Shown: positions 1 through 10,139 of the stretch, piece after piece | How the letters are laid out: every line of letters starts with the position of its first letter | How positions within the stretch are numbered: position 1 is the first letter of the stretch | NCBI GenBank assembly: GCA_022539475.1 | Contig: VCMS01000212.1 | Coordinates: 62,001-126,000 of the forward strand | Length of the DNA: 64,000 bases | Reading direction: 5' to 3' | DNA from: Gracilaria domingensis | Lineage: Eukaryota; Rhodophyta; Florideophyceae; Gracilariales; Gracilariaceae | Notes under the pieces: model-generated | What the model was told of the DNA's origin: nothing | What the model saw: only the letters and a program-made list of their open reading frames with translations | Databases searched by the model: none | Program-made: the position numbers and the translations under genes

Positions 1-881
1 AAAGGAGATATAAAACACAGCAATGCTACCAGTTCAACAGATAAGTGGAATCTGAGTGAATGACCTTCTTTACTAGTTAATAAAGATTTTATTGAGTTGA
101 AGTACACTTGCGTCACAAATTTCTTACGCTCTTTTGTGACGGAGCGTACTTCTCTTTTGTGTCTACGATCATGTGCACGATGACTGTCTCGGTCTTATGC
201 GCCCTCTCGCAGATGGTCATTGTGCACTGTTGCAGCCGTTGCGAGTACTGCGGCGCCGAACACATCCGATAATCTTGATGTCATCGATTGCACTAGGGCT
301 TGGGATGGTTAATTTCGGGTCGAGATGTATTATGGGCCTCGTTGAGTGGCTGATAGCAGCGCTACGGTGATCTAGACACGTGCGAAGCACGAGCGACGGA
401 ATAAAAATGTACACGAAAACAGCCCTGTCTGGGGTGGTCCACTGTTTGGTTTACTACATCGCCGATATTCGCTATCAAACCTTCTTGTTCTGCAGAGATG
501 TGGACAAGACGGAGCTCTTTCCAGTGGTGTATTGACCGTTATGATTGCTCTACCAACACGCAGGCTATGGCAGTTTCATTACCAGTGAATGCCGGTTTGA
601 GGAACGTCCGACGAATTTGGTGCAGAACAGTTCAACAGTTAGATAGAGGTTTACAGATTTCACAAACAATCTGAAGAAATCTTCAGATTGCAGTGATTTC
701 ATTATTCTGTTCTGCACGGAATGAAAGACACTTCTTGACGCAACGCCGTTGTTAACTCGACTGCTGTTTCCCCGAGCTTTGCGCAGCTCTCTGATCATCT
801 CGTATCCCCCAAGAGCGTGCATCTAACGATTTCATCCACTGTTTCATTGGTTATTGGACGGCCGTCTCGTAAGAAGCCGTA
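1..881. other. Intergenic region, no confident gene
   Basis: No recognisable gene. A 42-codon plus-strand frame beginning with ATG at 407 and ending at 535 has plausible composition and could be an exon of a gene lying mostly left of the window, but nothing identifies it. The last 100 bases should hold the promoter of the hydrolase gene that follows. Confidence 0.5.
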
Positions 882-1844
882 ATGGTCGCCTTTCTTTCAG
901 TCTCCACGATCGGGGGGAACAGATTCTGTTCATCTTTGTCCGGAAAGAGCCTATCTACAAGCCCACGTAAGGTACATCGTCGCGCGAATCGTTCTTTTAG
1001 ATGCTCAATCCAACAAGAAAGCCAAGTGCAGCAGCCAAAAACTGGTATATGCACAGGACATGATTGTCAGCTTGTCTTCGACGGGCGTTCGATTGCGTAC
1101 GATTACTTCCCTGGAACTTCTCCGACCATCATGTTTCTTCCTGGTTTCTTCTTTTCCAGATGGCGTCAAGCGAAAGCGAATGCATTAGAGATATTTGCAA
1201 AGCGCAAGGGACAAGCTATTTTTGCTGAAGAATACCTTGGAACTGGTAAGTCTGAAGGCGACTTTGTTACCGATGGAACATTATCACGGTGGATAAATGA
1301 TTCTCTTCGGCTACTGGATGAGGTGATTCCTGGAAAGGTCTTGTTGGTAGGTGCTGGTGTTGGAGGTTGGATTATGCTTCACTTGGCCATGCTACGTCCA
1401 GACAAAGTAATTGGTCTCGTCGGAATGAACCCGTCAGTGGACTTCACTGAGGACCTTATCAAACCAAACTTGAGCGAAGAACAACAGAGGAGCATAGAAA
1501 ATGAAGGATTTGTGAACATGAATTGGGGTTTCAGAAACTACCCAATAAGTAAAGCTTTGCTGGAAGACGCACAGAAGTGGTTGGTGCTTCGCGGTGGTGC
1601 AGATTCCTTAGACATCACGTGCCCGGTTCGTATTCTGCAAGGACTGAGCGACGAAGAGCTTCCTCCGAAGCGAATGCTTGATCTTGTCGACAAAATCAAA
1701 TCGGAAGACTGCGTGCTTTCTTATATTAAGTACGGAGACCACAACCTCGAAGAGGAAGAAGACTTTGTGAGAATGTGGGATGCTGTATGTGAACTATCAG
1801 AGATGCACTATGAGTACGACCTTACGACCACAAGCAGTGGTTAA
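882..1844 (+). CDS. ABHD10-like alpha/beta-hydrolase lacking the nucleophilic serine
   Basis: A 320-residue single-exon protein. Residues 1 to about 50 are rich in Ser, Arg and Lys and look like an organelle targeting peptide. The rest has the alpha/beta-hydrolase order of ABHD10 (a mitochondrial acyl-protein thioesterase/esterase in animals): LPGFFFS near residue 85, the nucleophile elbow at 157-162, an acid in LSDEELPP (Asp257) and a His in GDHNL (His287). The elbow reads G-A-G-V-G-G, so residue 159, where the GxSxGG family has its catalytic Ser, is Gly. Asp and His are kept. The protein may therefore be a pseudo-enzyme or bind rather than cleave an acyl substrate. The start is the first ATG and has no close upstream competitor. 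Family assignment is by pattern, not a search. Confidence 0.75.
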   Translation: MVAFLSVSTIGGNRFCSSLSGKSLSTSPRKVHRRANRSFRCSIQQESQVQQPKTGICTGHDCQLVFDGRSIAYDYFPGTSPTIMFLPGFFFSRWRQAKANALEIFAKRKGQAIFAEEYLGTGKSEGDFVTDGTLSRWINDSLRLLDEVIPGKVLLVGAGVGGWIMLHLAMLRPDKVIGLVGMNPSVDFTEDLIKPNLSEEQQRSIENEGFVNMNWGFRNYPISKALLEDAQKWLVLRGGADSLDITCPVRILQGLSDEELPPKRMLDLVDKIKSEDCVLSYIKYGDHNLEEEEDFVRMWDAVCELSEMHYEYDLTTTSSG

Positions 1845-2369
1845 TCCCTGGCAGAATTCTGCTGTGTAAACAAGGGCTGATCAGACCCAGTAGATATGGG
1901 GAGGAGGAAACTCATAAATCATGTCATGTTGTGACAATTGTATCTTCTACATTGCTTTGCGATGCAATCCTTGGATTGAAGTGCTGCGATGTTCTTTCTA
2001 ATGCACATCTGTCGGTTTTGACGACTTTGTAAGACAATTGGAAATGTATGCATAGTTTGACTTGGTAAACTTGAATGTTGAAGCGTATGTTTTCCGTCTA
2101 AAAACAGTTCGCTTGTTGGTTTCCGCGGTCGGACTGCCAAGGGTACACTTAGTGATATCAACAGCGCCAAAGGAATTGGGATCGTGGAACAGGACCATGA
2201 TTCCGGTTAGCGGGATTCATTCATTCAAGTTAATTTCGAGCCAGAGCGTCATTTTAACTCGATCATAAGTTCAGTTGCGTTCGGAGAATGAAATGATTTC
2301 ATATGATTTCGATCCATTTCCTTCTTGCAGTTATGTACGCTGGTGCTTTAGGGTTCCTGTGCTCTATTC
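1845..2369. other. Shared 3' flank of two convergent genes
   Basis: No gene seen. It separates the 3' ends of the hydrolase gene (+) and VPS45 (-) and must hold both 3' untranslated regions and polyadenylation sites; none can be assigned with confidence. Confidence 0.5.
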
Positions 2370-4172
2370 TCAAGTCCGTACGAAGCGGCTTTGGGAAGAC
2401 TCGGCATTGCGACTAATTTCCACTGCAAAAGAGGTAGAATTGTGAACACAAGTTCCCATGAGAACGACTTTCGCCTCTAATTGGCGGGCAATAGTTGCTG
2501 CTGATGCTGTCACTGATCCCTCTGGTGAGACATAGCCTTCTTGTTCACCGTTTATGCTCGAGACACATTTTGATTCTTCATATGTAACTCCTCCAGCCAT
2601 CACAACAAGCACTTCCTGAGGGGCCGGAATTGTCGCAGGCGCATTTGTATCACTAATCAGACTCTTACCGTACATCCCATCATCTGGTCGAGCCATCGGA
2701 AAATCAGCGTTCTTCAATTTGGTTCTAAAGAGATCATCTAAGATGCCTACTAGCAATGGTTCGTGCTGCGTGTAGACGTTATCAACTCCTCCGATTCCTC
2801 GTCGGACAGTGTTACTTGCCATAGCAAAGAAAGTCCTGTTAGAAAACACATCTCCGGAACGCTTCGCTATTCCAGCATACTCCTTAACAGTTGTGATTAA
2901 ATGCACACCTTCTGGCGCGACTCCCGCCTTATGAAGGGCGTCTTTCATCAGCGCGAGTCCTCTATCACTTCTTCCCTCATACCGTAAACCATAAAGCATA
3001 ACTAGCCGTAGTTTATCTGACTGGCTTACTCTAGGATTCTTCAACATGTCCATGATTTGCTTTCGATGATCGCCTTCGGCTTCTCGGCAGGCAAGGTCTT
3101 GCTCAAGCTGGGAGACCTCTAGAAGGTTCATTTCGCTTACTTTCCGAGATAGCTCGCCGGCTATAGCGACATGTTTGCTTACATTTGAAGAAGACTTCCG
3201 AAACTCGGGATAATTACCTACAAAACGCATCATGTCCTCTATGCTTTTCAAGTTGTTACTGCTCTTGCTCTGCTTCTGAAACGAATCAACCAGATCCTTG
3301 AGGTTCATACCAAGATCTCCAAAATTTTTATAACGATTCTGTCGGTAAAATGCATCTTCAGTATCGTCAAGCACTAGTTCTCTGAATTCGTCGGGAACAC
3401 TCTTGGCATCTTTCAAACTGACTCTATTGCACCTGATCCCGATTAGCTCATGAATCATGGCTTCGTACGTCCACTGGTTGAGAAGTGGTGTAACGGGGTC
3501 CTCTCTCCGATCAATAATTAAAAGAAGGGGTGCTTTTTCTCGAGTTCGGAACTCAAACAGACTTCGTTCCTGATCCATCCTAACGCACAATCGTTCAGCT
3601 ATGTTTCGACAAAGAGCGCTTGAAGCCAAATATCGCACTTGTGGTTTGCGCTTCAGAGACAACAAGACGGCACTAATTCCATCCAATGTCCTCTCCAACA
3701 TAGGATTCTGAATAGCTCCGCTTCTGGTGTAATTGGCGTCGAGACAAGGACATACCTCGAATGAGAGCAAGTACTTCTCAAGGGCAAAGAAATCGCAAAA
3801 CATTTCCCGGACCTCAGTCACAAGCTCCATTTCGTCCGCATCGGCGATTTCTTCTACGAGCGTTCGACGGATAATATTACTGAATGCAACCTTGTAAGAT
3901 TTGTAGTGAGGATCACGAAGTTCCTTCCTTAAGGCATGTATATTTTCTGCAGTAGGTCGAACAAACACCACTGCCTGCATGTGTGACAGATCTTGCGAGC
4001 GCTCGACGGAGAGCTTCTCAATCAGAAGTACTTCATGCTTCAATAAACTTGACTGGGATATAAGAAGGCTCACAATTTTTGCCGTTTCGTCATCCAAGAG
4101 CAGCGCCTTCAGCTCTTCAGAGTCCCCAACTAGCTGGTTCATGTAGTGCAAAAGGGAATGCCGAGGATCCAT
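2370..4172 (-). CDS. VPS45: VPS45, Sec1/Munc18-family vesicle fusion protein
   Basis: A 600-residue uninterrupted SM protein. Sec1/Munc18 proteins clasp syntaxin-type SNAREs; VPS45 works with Tlg2/syntaxin-16 at the trans-Golgi network and early endosome. Diagnostic features are an N-terminal segment with LLDDET and the conserved stretch LLIIDRREDPVTPLLNQWTY near residues 217-236, followed by YEAMIHELIGI. The middle region has VGNYPEFRK and the helical arm with LLEVSQLEQDLAC, and the C-terminal domain has VVMAGGVTYEE. Length is typical (550-600). The ATG at 4172 is directly followed by the expected N-terminal helix. It is divergent from the ETF-QO gene with about 1 kb between them. TRAPPC2 and TRAPPC9, also trafficking genes, lie 25-30 kb away. 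Confidence 0.95.
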   Translation of the reverse strand: MDPRHSLLHYMNQLVGDSEELKALLLDDETAKIVSLLISQSSLLKHEVLLIEKLSVERSQDLSHMQAVVFVRPTAENIHALRKELRDPHYKSYKVAFSNIIRRTLVEEIADADEMELVTEVREMFCDFFALEKYLLSFEVCPCLDANYTRSGAIQNPMLERTLDGISAVLLSLKRKPQVRYLASSALCRNIAERLCVRMDQERSLFEFRTREKAPLLLIIDRREDPVTPLLNQWTYEAMIHELIGIRCNRVSLKDAKSVPDEFRELVLDDTEDAFYRQNRYKNFGDLGMNLKDLVDSFQKQSKSSNNLKSIEDMMRFVGNYPEFRKSSSNVSKHVAIAGELSRKVSEMNLLEVSQLEQDLACREAEGDHRKQIMDMLKNPRVSQSDKLRLVMLYGLRYEGRSDRGLALMKDALHKAGVAPEGVHLITTVKEYAGIAKRSGDVFSNRTFFAMASNTVRRGIGGVDNVYTQHEPLLVGILDDLFRTKLKNADFPMARPDDGMYGKSLISDTNAPATIPAPQEVLVVMAGGVTYEESKCVSSINGEQEGYVSPEGSVTASAATIARQLEAKVVLMGTCVHNSTSFAVEISRNAESSQSRFVRT

Positions 4173-5173
4173 GTTACCGGACGAGGGAAATTAACGGAAT
4201 CTCTAAGTCAGTTGGTTTATATGCCAACTACAAGCTGTCAAGTGTTGCTGTCGATAGAATCGATTCAGGAGAGGTGCAGGCCTCGACCACGTTGGTAATC
4301 CACTAGCTTTATCGTCCTTGTCAGGAGAAACTCTGATTGTTCTGAGAGATTAGTAACCATGTGAATTGAAAGACTGTTCTCGCGCAATGTGATCAAAAAC
4401 ACGGGAGTATAGATAAAATGTGAGCGAAGACAGGTTTAAGTGCGGAACCCTTAACGGTAACTTCAGTACGTCGCAAACCTTTGCGTCCGTCGAAAACCTC
4501 CGTGTAAAAAGTAACAAAGAATGCTGTAGTTGTTTGCGCCTGCCTCTGTCAGGATATCAGAGAGATGCAGACTTATCGCATAGCACTCAACCTTGAAGCT
4601 TACCTGGCATGACATCGTTGACGTTTGAAACCGACGGATCACCTGACATGTTCTTTTGATTGGGATACGCTCATGCGCCCGAGAATGGCCTTTCGATTTG
4701 CAAATTTTGAAGCGCGCATCGAGATACACGTCGTATATGCATTGTGCATATTATGCAGAAGCCACTCCTGGTTGGCAGGTTCTATGTTTCCCATGACGCC
4801 AAAGCTTTGTCAACTACACGTTTAAAGTATTCAGTGCCAGCTTACTGGATAACTCATTGCGTTTACCCAAATGATCCGCCGATTCACAATAAATTCCATC
4901 GCACTACACAGGTAGACTATCCAAAAAGATATATGGTGAACCTTCGGTAAGATACACAAGCTTGTTAATCCGAGGCAATGCGAAAGAAAACGCCAAGAAC
5001 CAGACAGAAAGATTAGAAATACCGTTGTAAAGCCTCTAAGCTTAAAGTGCTTAGTCCGCTGCTGGACTCATATAAATATCTGCAGTCCGTACCAAACCGG
5101 ATGATTTGACCTCACAAGCATTTATCAGGTGCTTCCTTGTGCTTATTCGCTAATAGCACTTTAGATCTCGGCA
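4173..5173. other. Divergent intergenic region between VPS45 and ETF-QO
   Basis: About 1 kb with no supported gene; only short frames that match nothing. It should contain the two divergent promoters. No clear TATA box could be assigned. Confidence 0.5.
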
Positions 5174-6898
5174 ATGTTTAAGTATCTTCTCCCACAATTT
5201 CGAAATTCTGGATCACTATGCAAGTTACTTCGATCACGCCAGCGGCCCGCGGCGTATTCTTCAGCTTCTTCTGTTGAAAGGGAACGATTAGACTATGACG
5301 TCGTCATTGTCGGTGCTGGTCCCGCTGGACTTTCGGCGGCTATTCAGTTGCGGCAGCTGTGCGATCGAGCAGATAAAGATCTCTCAGTCTGTGTACTGGA
5401 AAAAGGAAGTGAAGTAGGCGCTCATATTTTGTCCGGCAATGTGTTCGAACCCCGCGCCATGGATGAGCTGCTTCCAAGCTGGCGAGATATGGGTGCACCC
5501 CTGGGCATGGCCGCTGCAGAGGATGAGTTTTTCTACTTGACACAGTCTTCTGCCTTTCGGCTACCAACACCCCCACAGATGAAAAACCACGGAAACTATA
5601 TAATCTCGCTCTCTGAAATGACAAGATGGCTAGCAGAAAGAGCAGAAGAGCTAGGTGTTGAAATATATCCAGGCTTCGCTGCAGCTCATCTAATGTATTC
5701 TAATGAAGGTTCTGTGTGTGGGGTTACTACTAATGATTTTGGAATCGCAAAAGATGGTTCGAAGAAGGAGAATTATGAGCCAGGAATGGATATCGCTGCG
5801 AAGGTTACACTTCTGGCCGAAGGTTGTCGCGGATCTTTATCCAAGCAAGCAATTGCAAAATATCACCTAGACAAACATGCGATGCACCAAACATACGCCC
5901 TTGGCCTTAAGGAAGTATGGCGCATATCCAAAGAGATGCACAGACCGGGAAAGATTGTGCACACGATCGGGTATCCCATGGATATGAAAACATATGGAGG
6001 GTCATTTTTGTATCATATGGCTGATGAGAAGCTTGCAATTGGTTATGTCGTAGCTCTGGATTATCATAACCCTTATCTGTCACCATATCAAGAATTCCAG
6101 CGCTTTAAGGCGCATCCTACTGTACGACCTCTTTTGGAGAGCGGAGATGTTTTGCAATACGGGGCAAGAACTTTGAACGAGGGCGGAGTGCAGTCAATTC
6201 CAAGCCTTGAATTTCCTGGCGGAGCATTGATAGGATGTTCGGCAGGCTTTCTGAACGTGCCGAAGATAAAAGGAACTCATACTGCTCAAAAAAGTGGAAT
6301 GATTGCAGCAGATGTTATCTTTAATAATTATTCCGAAGACACCGTATCCGCCCAAGGCTATCAAGAAGCAATGAGGAATTCGTGGGTCTGGAAAGAATTA
6401 GAGGCTGTAAGAAACATACGACCTGGTTTCAAGTACGGTCTGCTTGGGGGGCTCGCCAATGCCGCCCTTGAGACATACATTACCAGAGGAAGATCTCCGT
6501 GGACGCTGGCTCATGGAAAGCCAGATAATGAAGCTACAGAGTCTCTTTCTAAGCATAAACCCATGAACTACCCTAAACCGGACGGAAAGGTAACTTTTGA
6601 TATATTAACTGCAGTATCTTTGAGTGGGACGAACCATGATCATGATGAACCATGCCATCTTGTATTAGAGAAGGACGACGTTCCCGAGAAGGTCAACTTG
6701 CCAGAGTATGGAGGGCCAGAAAGTCAATACTGTCCAGCTCGAGTTTACGAATACGTTGAAGATGGCGAGGAACAGAAACTGCAAATTAATGCTCAGAATT
6801 GCATTCACTGCAAAGCCTGTGATATCAAAGACCCGACGCAAAATATCACATGGACAGTACCACAGGGAGGAGGAGGACCAAAGTACACAATGACGTAA
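5174..6898 (+). CDS. ETFDH: Electron transfer flavoprotein:ubiquinone oxidoreductase
   Basis: A 574-residue intronless gene for the inner-mitochondrial-membrane enzyme that passes electrons from ETF (fatty acid and amino acid oxidation) to ubiquinone. The first 35 residues are basic and Ser-rich, fitting a mitochondrial presequence. An FAD-binding dinucleotide fold follows (VVIVGAGPAGLSAAIQL, residues 43-60), then EKGSEVGAHILSGNVFEPRA, the second flavin motif region with LLAEGCRGSL, the ubiquinone-binding middle part with GCSAGFLNVPKIKGTH, and the C-terminal 4Fe-4S ligands in NCIHCKACDIKDPTQNI ending near residue 565. Length matches mitochondrial orthologues. The start is the only ATG upstream of the presequence. 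Confidence 0.97.
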   Translation: MFKYLLPQFRNSGSLCKLLRSRQRPAAYSSASSVERERLDYDVVIVGAGPAGLSAAIQLRQLCDRADKDLSVCVLEKGSEVGAHILSGNVFEPRAMDELLPSWRDMGAPLGMAAAEDEFFYLTQSSAFRLPTPPQMKNHGNYIISLSEMTRWLAERAEELGVEIYPGFAAAHLMYSNEGSVCGVTTNDFGIAKDGSKKENYEPGMDIAAKVTLLAEGCRGSLSKQAIAKYHLDKHAMHQTYALGLKEVWRISKEMHRPGKIVHTIGYPMDMKTYGGSFLYHMADEKLAIGYVVALDYHNPYLSPYQEFQRFKAHPTVRPLLESGDVLQYGARTLNEGGVQSIPSLEFPGGALIGCSAGFLNVPKIKGTHTAQKSGMIAADVIFNNYSEDTVSAQGYQEAMRNSWVWKELEAVRNIRPGFKYGLLGGLANAALETYITRGRSPWTLAHGKPDNEATESLSKHKPMNYPKPDGKVTFDILTAVSLSGTNHDHDEPCHLVLEKDDVPEKVNLPEYGGPESQYCPARVYEYVEDGEEQKLQINAQNCIHCKACDIKDPTQNITWTVPQGGGGPKYTMT

Positions 6899-7472
6899 GA
6901 CTGGCAAATACTTGACAGGATATGTTCCTGAAAGTATTAAACATATGGAATCAGAGATGGGGAAGCCGCAAGTGTCCTCTCCATTTGTTCATCGCTAGCG
7001 GGCTTTGCGAATAGGTCTTCGACTGAACTACATAACACGAAGCCTCATGTTATGAGGCTTTGACATCATCGTGAAAACTGATAGTAATGTACAGGATGAA
7101 TTTACTGATGGCAGTGGTCGACTTTTTCAAGATATCGCAATGTCCGATGCATCTTCGCGAGATAAGAAACACGTTCTCTGTTGAGCGCTCTCAGGATATG
7201 AGCACGAAAAACTAATTCTCTCAAAGCAAGCATTCAAGAATAGTCTGTCCGTTCTGACAGATGCAGCTCAAAGTGTCGTAGAAAAAGAATAAAAATGAGC
7301 GCGAACAGATCACGGGTTTAACCGTTGAAACTCTTAACTTCCGCTTCGGATTAAGGAAGCACTAGAGCGCCCCACACTCTCGCTAAGTCTCATGAAGGAA
7401 AGCCCATTCCAAATTTGAAGCGCTTATTGGCCATTCTACATAAACAATCCATTCTGCTATAATTCCTCGGTC
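6899..7472. other. Convergent 3' flank of ETF-QO and TilS
   Basis: No gene seen. The stretch holds the 3' ends of two convergent genes and one perfect hairpin, listed separately. Confidence 0.5.
7040..7060. repeat. Perfect 9-bp stem / 3-base loop hairpin
   Basis: AAGCCTCAT, a three-base loop GTT, then ATGAGGCTT. It lies in the gap between two convergent genes, 142 bases after the ETF-QO stop. It could mark a 3' end or slow polymerase, but no family of such signals is established for nuclear genes here, so function is unknown. Confidence 0.55.
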
Positions 7473-8513
7473 CTACACTACCTCGTGTGCAAGACAGGAG
7501 AATGCGCCTGGAACTTCGATGACAACCAGTTCATCATCAACTACGCTCGCCTGGGCATGCCCCGTCAAGGAAGCAGACGATTTGCCAATAGGAGCCTTGA
7601 GAAGATCACAAATCTCTTCGACTTGAACAAAGGTGGCGCCTTTTTGACTTAGTCCCACATGCTCCTCTAATGTCATTCGGATCACTCTTCTTTGAATCGC
7701 TTTGTGCTCACTCGCGAGAATATGCCGATTGATATGAACTTGAATATCTGGTTTCTGAGTTTGAGATATTTGGATTGTGCGCCGCATAACAGATTCGGAT
7801 ATCTGGCGTAAATAGTCTGCTTCATCTCGCAATAAATGTGCTGACTGCGCGAACTTCTGCTCCGCCCGTGCGTGAAAAGTCCTGCGTATAGCTGGAAAAA
7901 CACATGATCGAATACGATTTCGAGCGTATCGGAGATCATCGTTATAAACGTCGCTCCAAACAGCGATTCCACGTTCCATGCAGAGGCTGGCAGTCTCCTC
8001 TCGAGTGACATCAAGAAACGGTCGCACCAGCGTTAACGATGGGGCAAGCGGTCGACTCCACGATAAACTTGAGAGTCCATCTGCACCTGATCCATTAGAC
8101 AGATTAAAGAGTACGGTTTCAGCTAGATCTGTAGCAGTATGTGCAGTGACAACATGAGTGAAACCGTTTCTCTCTGCAAGCGACCCAAGCGACTCGTATC
8201 TCCATTCTCGTGCGGCATTCTCGGAGAGCGGGATAGACCCTTCTGCAGGTAGTATGTGAAGAGGTAAACCAGCGGCTTTAGCATAGCAAGCGACGTGCTC
8301 GGGGTTCCCAACATCCGCAGGCCATTTATGATCACAATGCGCAAGTTCTAGGGCCTCCCATGGATCTCTTGAGTGTAGATACTTTAATACTTCAACTAAA
8401 GAAAGAGAATCCTGTCCACCAGACACAGCAATTAGTAGCCGCTTACTTCGGGGAAGCAGTTTCTTGCGGGCCAGAGTACGGCGTAAGCGGTTCGTAATCG
8501 AAGCGAACAACAT
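7473..8513 (-). CDS. tilS: tRNA(Ile)-lysidine synthetase (TilS)
   Basis: A PP-loop ATPase that converts cytidine 34 of tRNA-Ile(CAU) to lysidine so that it reads AUA; it is a bacterial/plastid function. Seen: the SGGQDS P-loop at about residues 30-35, HCDHKWP, ENAAREWRYESL, TAHTATDLAET and LVRPFLDVTREE, then a weaker C-terminal part. The first ATG in the frame is at 8513 and gives 346 residues starting only about 25 residues before the P-loop. The frame is open upstream to 8807 without an ATG, so a targeting peptide may be encoded by that stretch plus an unseen 5' exon. The gene is divergent from thioredoxin y, another plastid-type gene. Confidence 0.9.
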   Translation of the reverse strand: MLFASITNRLRRTLARKKLLPRSKRLLIAVSGGQDSLSLVEVLKYLHSRDPWEALELAHCDHKWPADVGNPEHVACYAKAAGLPLHILPAEGSIPLSENAAREWRYESLGSLAERNGFTHVVTAHTATDLAETVLFNLSNGSGADGLSSLSWSRPLAPSLTLVRPFLDVTREETASLCMERGIAVWSDVYNDDLRYARNRIRSCVFPAIRRTFHARAEQKFAQSAHLLRDEADYLRQISESVMRRTIQISQTQKPDIQVHINRHILASEHKAIQRRVIRMTLEEHVGLSQKGATFVQVEEICDLLKAPIGKSSASLTGHAQASVVDDELVVIEVPGAFSCLAHEVV

Positions 8514-9411
8514 CTTGCCTCCTCGTGCATAGTGAAGAACGTTTCTGTCGCCAATTCCTGGGAAAGTTGAACGATAGACAACTGAGCAGGCGTGAATCGA
8601 AAATGGATACCAAGCGCGCGTGAGACACGGATCGCTCTTACCTATTCTACCGCATTTGCACAGAAGGGGCCGGTGGGAGCGATCACATGAAAACTGCACT
8701 GCTTTCCTTTGGTTGATTATATGCAACAAGCATATGCAACAGGTTAATCGGAGGAAATGAGGACTACCACGGTGCTCCAAGCCCCTGGATGCTGGTATAT
8801 ATATCAAGAAGGTTACGCTTCTTGTCCAGCATACGCTTGAAAAGGAGGGCTTGGCGACCCGGAAGAGCTTTGACTGCGCAACGCCGTGGCGGTATTATGT
8901 CTTAACCAGCGTTGACCACGCACGACCCACACGCTCTGTTTAGACCCTGCCCCAGGCCACATAGAAGCCTAGAACGAACGGAGCACCAGGCATCATCCAA
9001 ATTTTGGACTCCAGGTCTGTGCTGTACACCGTGTACAAAGGTACCTTCTTGCAGCATAACTATCTTTAGAACAATTTGGAAAAAACCTCCCGTCCTCCGT
9101 CCACTGCGGAGATTTCGACACGCTACCCCTGTACCTGGCTTGTGCAATACATTCGGCACCGAAGATAGATAAAGGGTCAACGCGAATACAAGAGTAACGC
9201 TCTCACCCCGTATCTTGAGAAGAGCTGGGCCGCGTAAGTGTACCAAAAGACCCACGACCCTTTGCCAAACTGCTGAATTCGTTGACTTTCTTCGTCTTTG
9301 AATTGCGGTTATCCATTCAAACGAAGTGTTGCAGAGTAAGAACGCGTCAAGCGAGAAAGAAGTCACAGCAACCAGCTAATTCGACAACCTTCGTCAAACC
9401 CGGAAGCTAAA
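8514..9411. other. Divergent region between TilS and thioredoxin y
   Basis: No confident gene. Bases 8514-8807 continue the TilS frame without stops or ATG and may hold a 5' coding exon. Long frames on both strands around 8902-9366 mirror each other and look non-coding. Confidence 0.4.
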
Positions 9412-10099
9412 ATGGCATTCGTGCCCATCACCGCTCCAACTTTTGTATCTGGTTCGACGAAGCTACAGAACAGAAGCGTGAATCCTTGTCGGCCACGATA
9501 TGCTTTTTCACGAAAACCCCGCGTGCTTCAGCTTACAAAGCGAGAGAAGTGTCTGCCCAAGAACTGGAAAAAGTGCTGCAGGAAAATAAACGCCCCCTTC
9601 TGATCGATGCATTTGCCAGTAAGTTATTTATCTCGAGGGCAGCCGCCTGCAATTCGAATACAAAAAGATACCCATGATATGTTCTAACGCTTTTTCTTTT
9701 CATGATACGGTTCGTTCTTCGTCTGTGTTGCAGAGTGGTGTGGTCCATGTCAATATCTTCTACCTCAACTAGACATTGTGGCTGACAAATTTGGCAAACG
9801 CCTAGACATCCTCAAACTCGACACGGAGTTATATCCGGACTTGTCCAGTGCTTTGATGATTAAAGGGTAAGTGATGTCATATTCCAAACGGGTTTCGAAT
9901 ACGGTTTACTGTCGCACTCCAAATGTTGCTAACCAAATGTGTGTTCAGATTGCCTACGCTTTTCTTCATCAAAGACGGTAAATTGCAGTACCGCATGGAA
10001 GGAGCTATGGGTGCTCCAGAACTGGAAAAGCTTGTCGATTACATACTGTTTGACGGACCACCTCCTGATTCCGTAGTCGAGAATGCTGGTACCAATTAA
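9412..10099 (+). CDS. Plastid y-type thioredoxin, three exons, one frame conflict in exon 1
   Basis: Exons are approximately 9412-9618, 9734-9866 and 9949-10099. Introns begin GTAAGT and end CAG (115 nt and 82 nt). The mature part has the WCGPC redox site directly after the first intron, then LKLDTELYP, the cis-Pro segment GLPTLFF and FEGA-like YRMEGAMGAPEL, closest in pattern to cyanobacterial-type thioredoxin y of plastids, a reductant of peroxiredoxins and methionine sulfoxide reductase. The ATG at 9412 opens a Ser/Arg/Pro-rich transit-like peptide, but the thioredoxin domain (REVSAQELEKVL onward) is in a different frame. The summed exon length is one base short of a multiple of three. Either one base is missing around the A/C runs near 9510-9520, or a 44-nt intron (9488-9531) is removed. 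Total length would be about 150-163 residues. Confidence 0.85.
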
Positions 10100-10139
10100 A
10101 CAGGCACATTATCCGGAAATACGCATGGCTCTTTTCCCA

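Noticed and set aside
8902-9366. 154-codon minus-strand frame and its plus-strand mirror upstream of thioredoxin y
   Set aside because: Starts are not ATG-supported, no domain is seen, and both strands are open, which points to chance.
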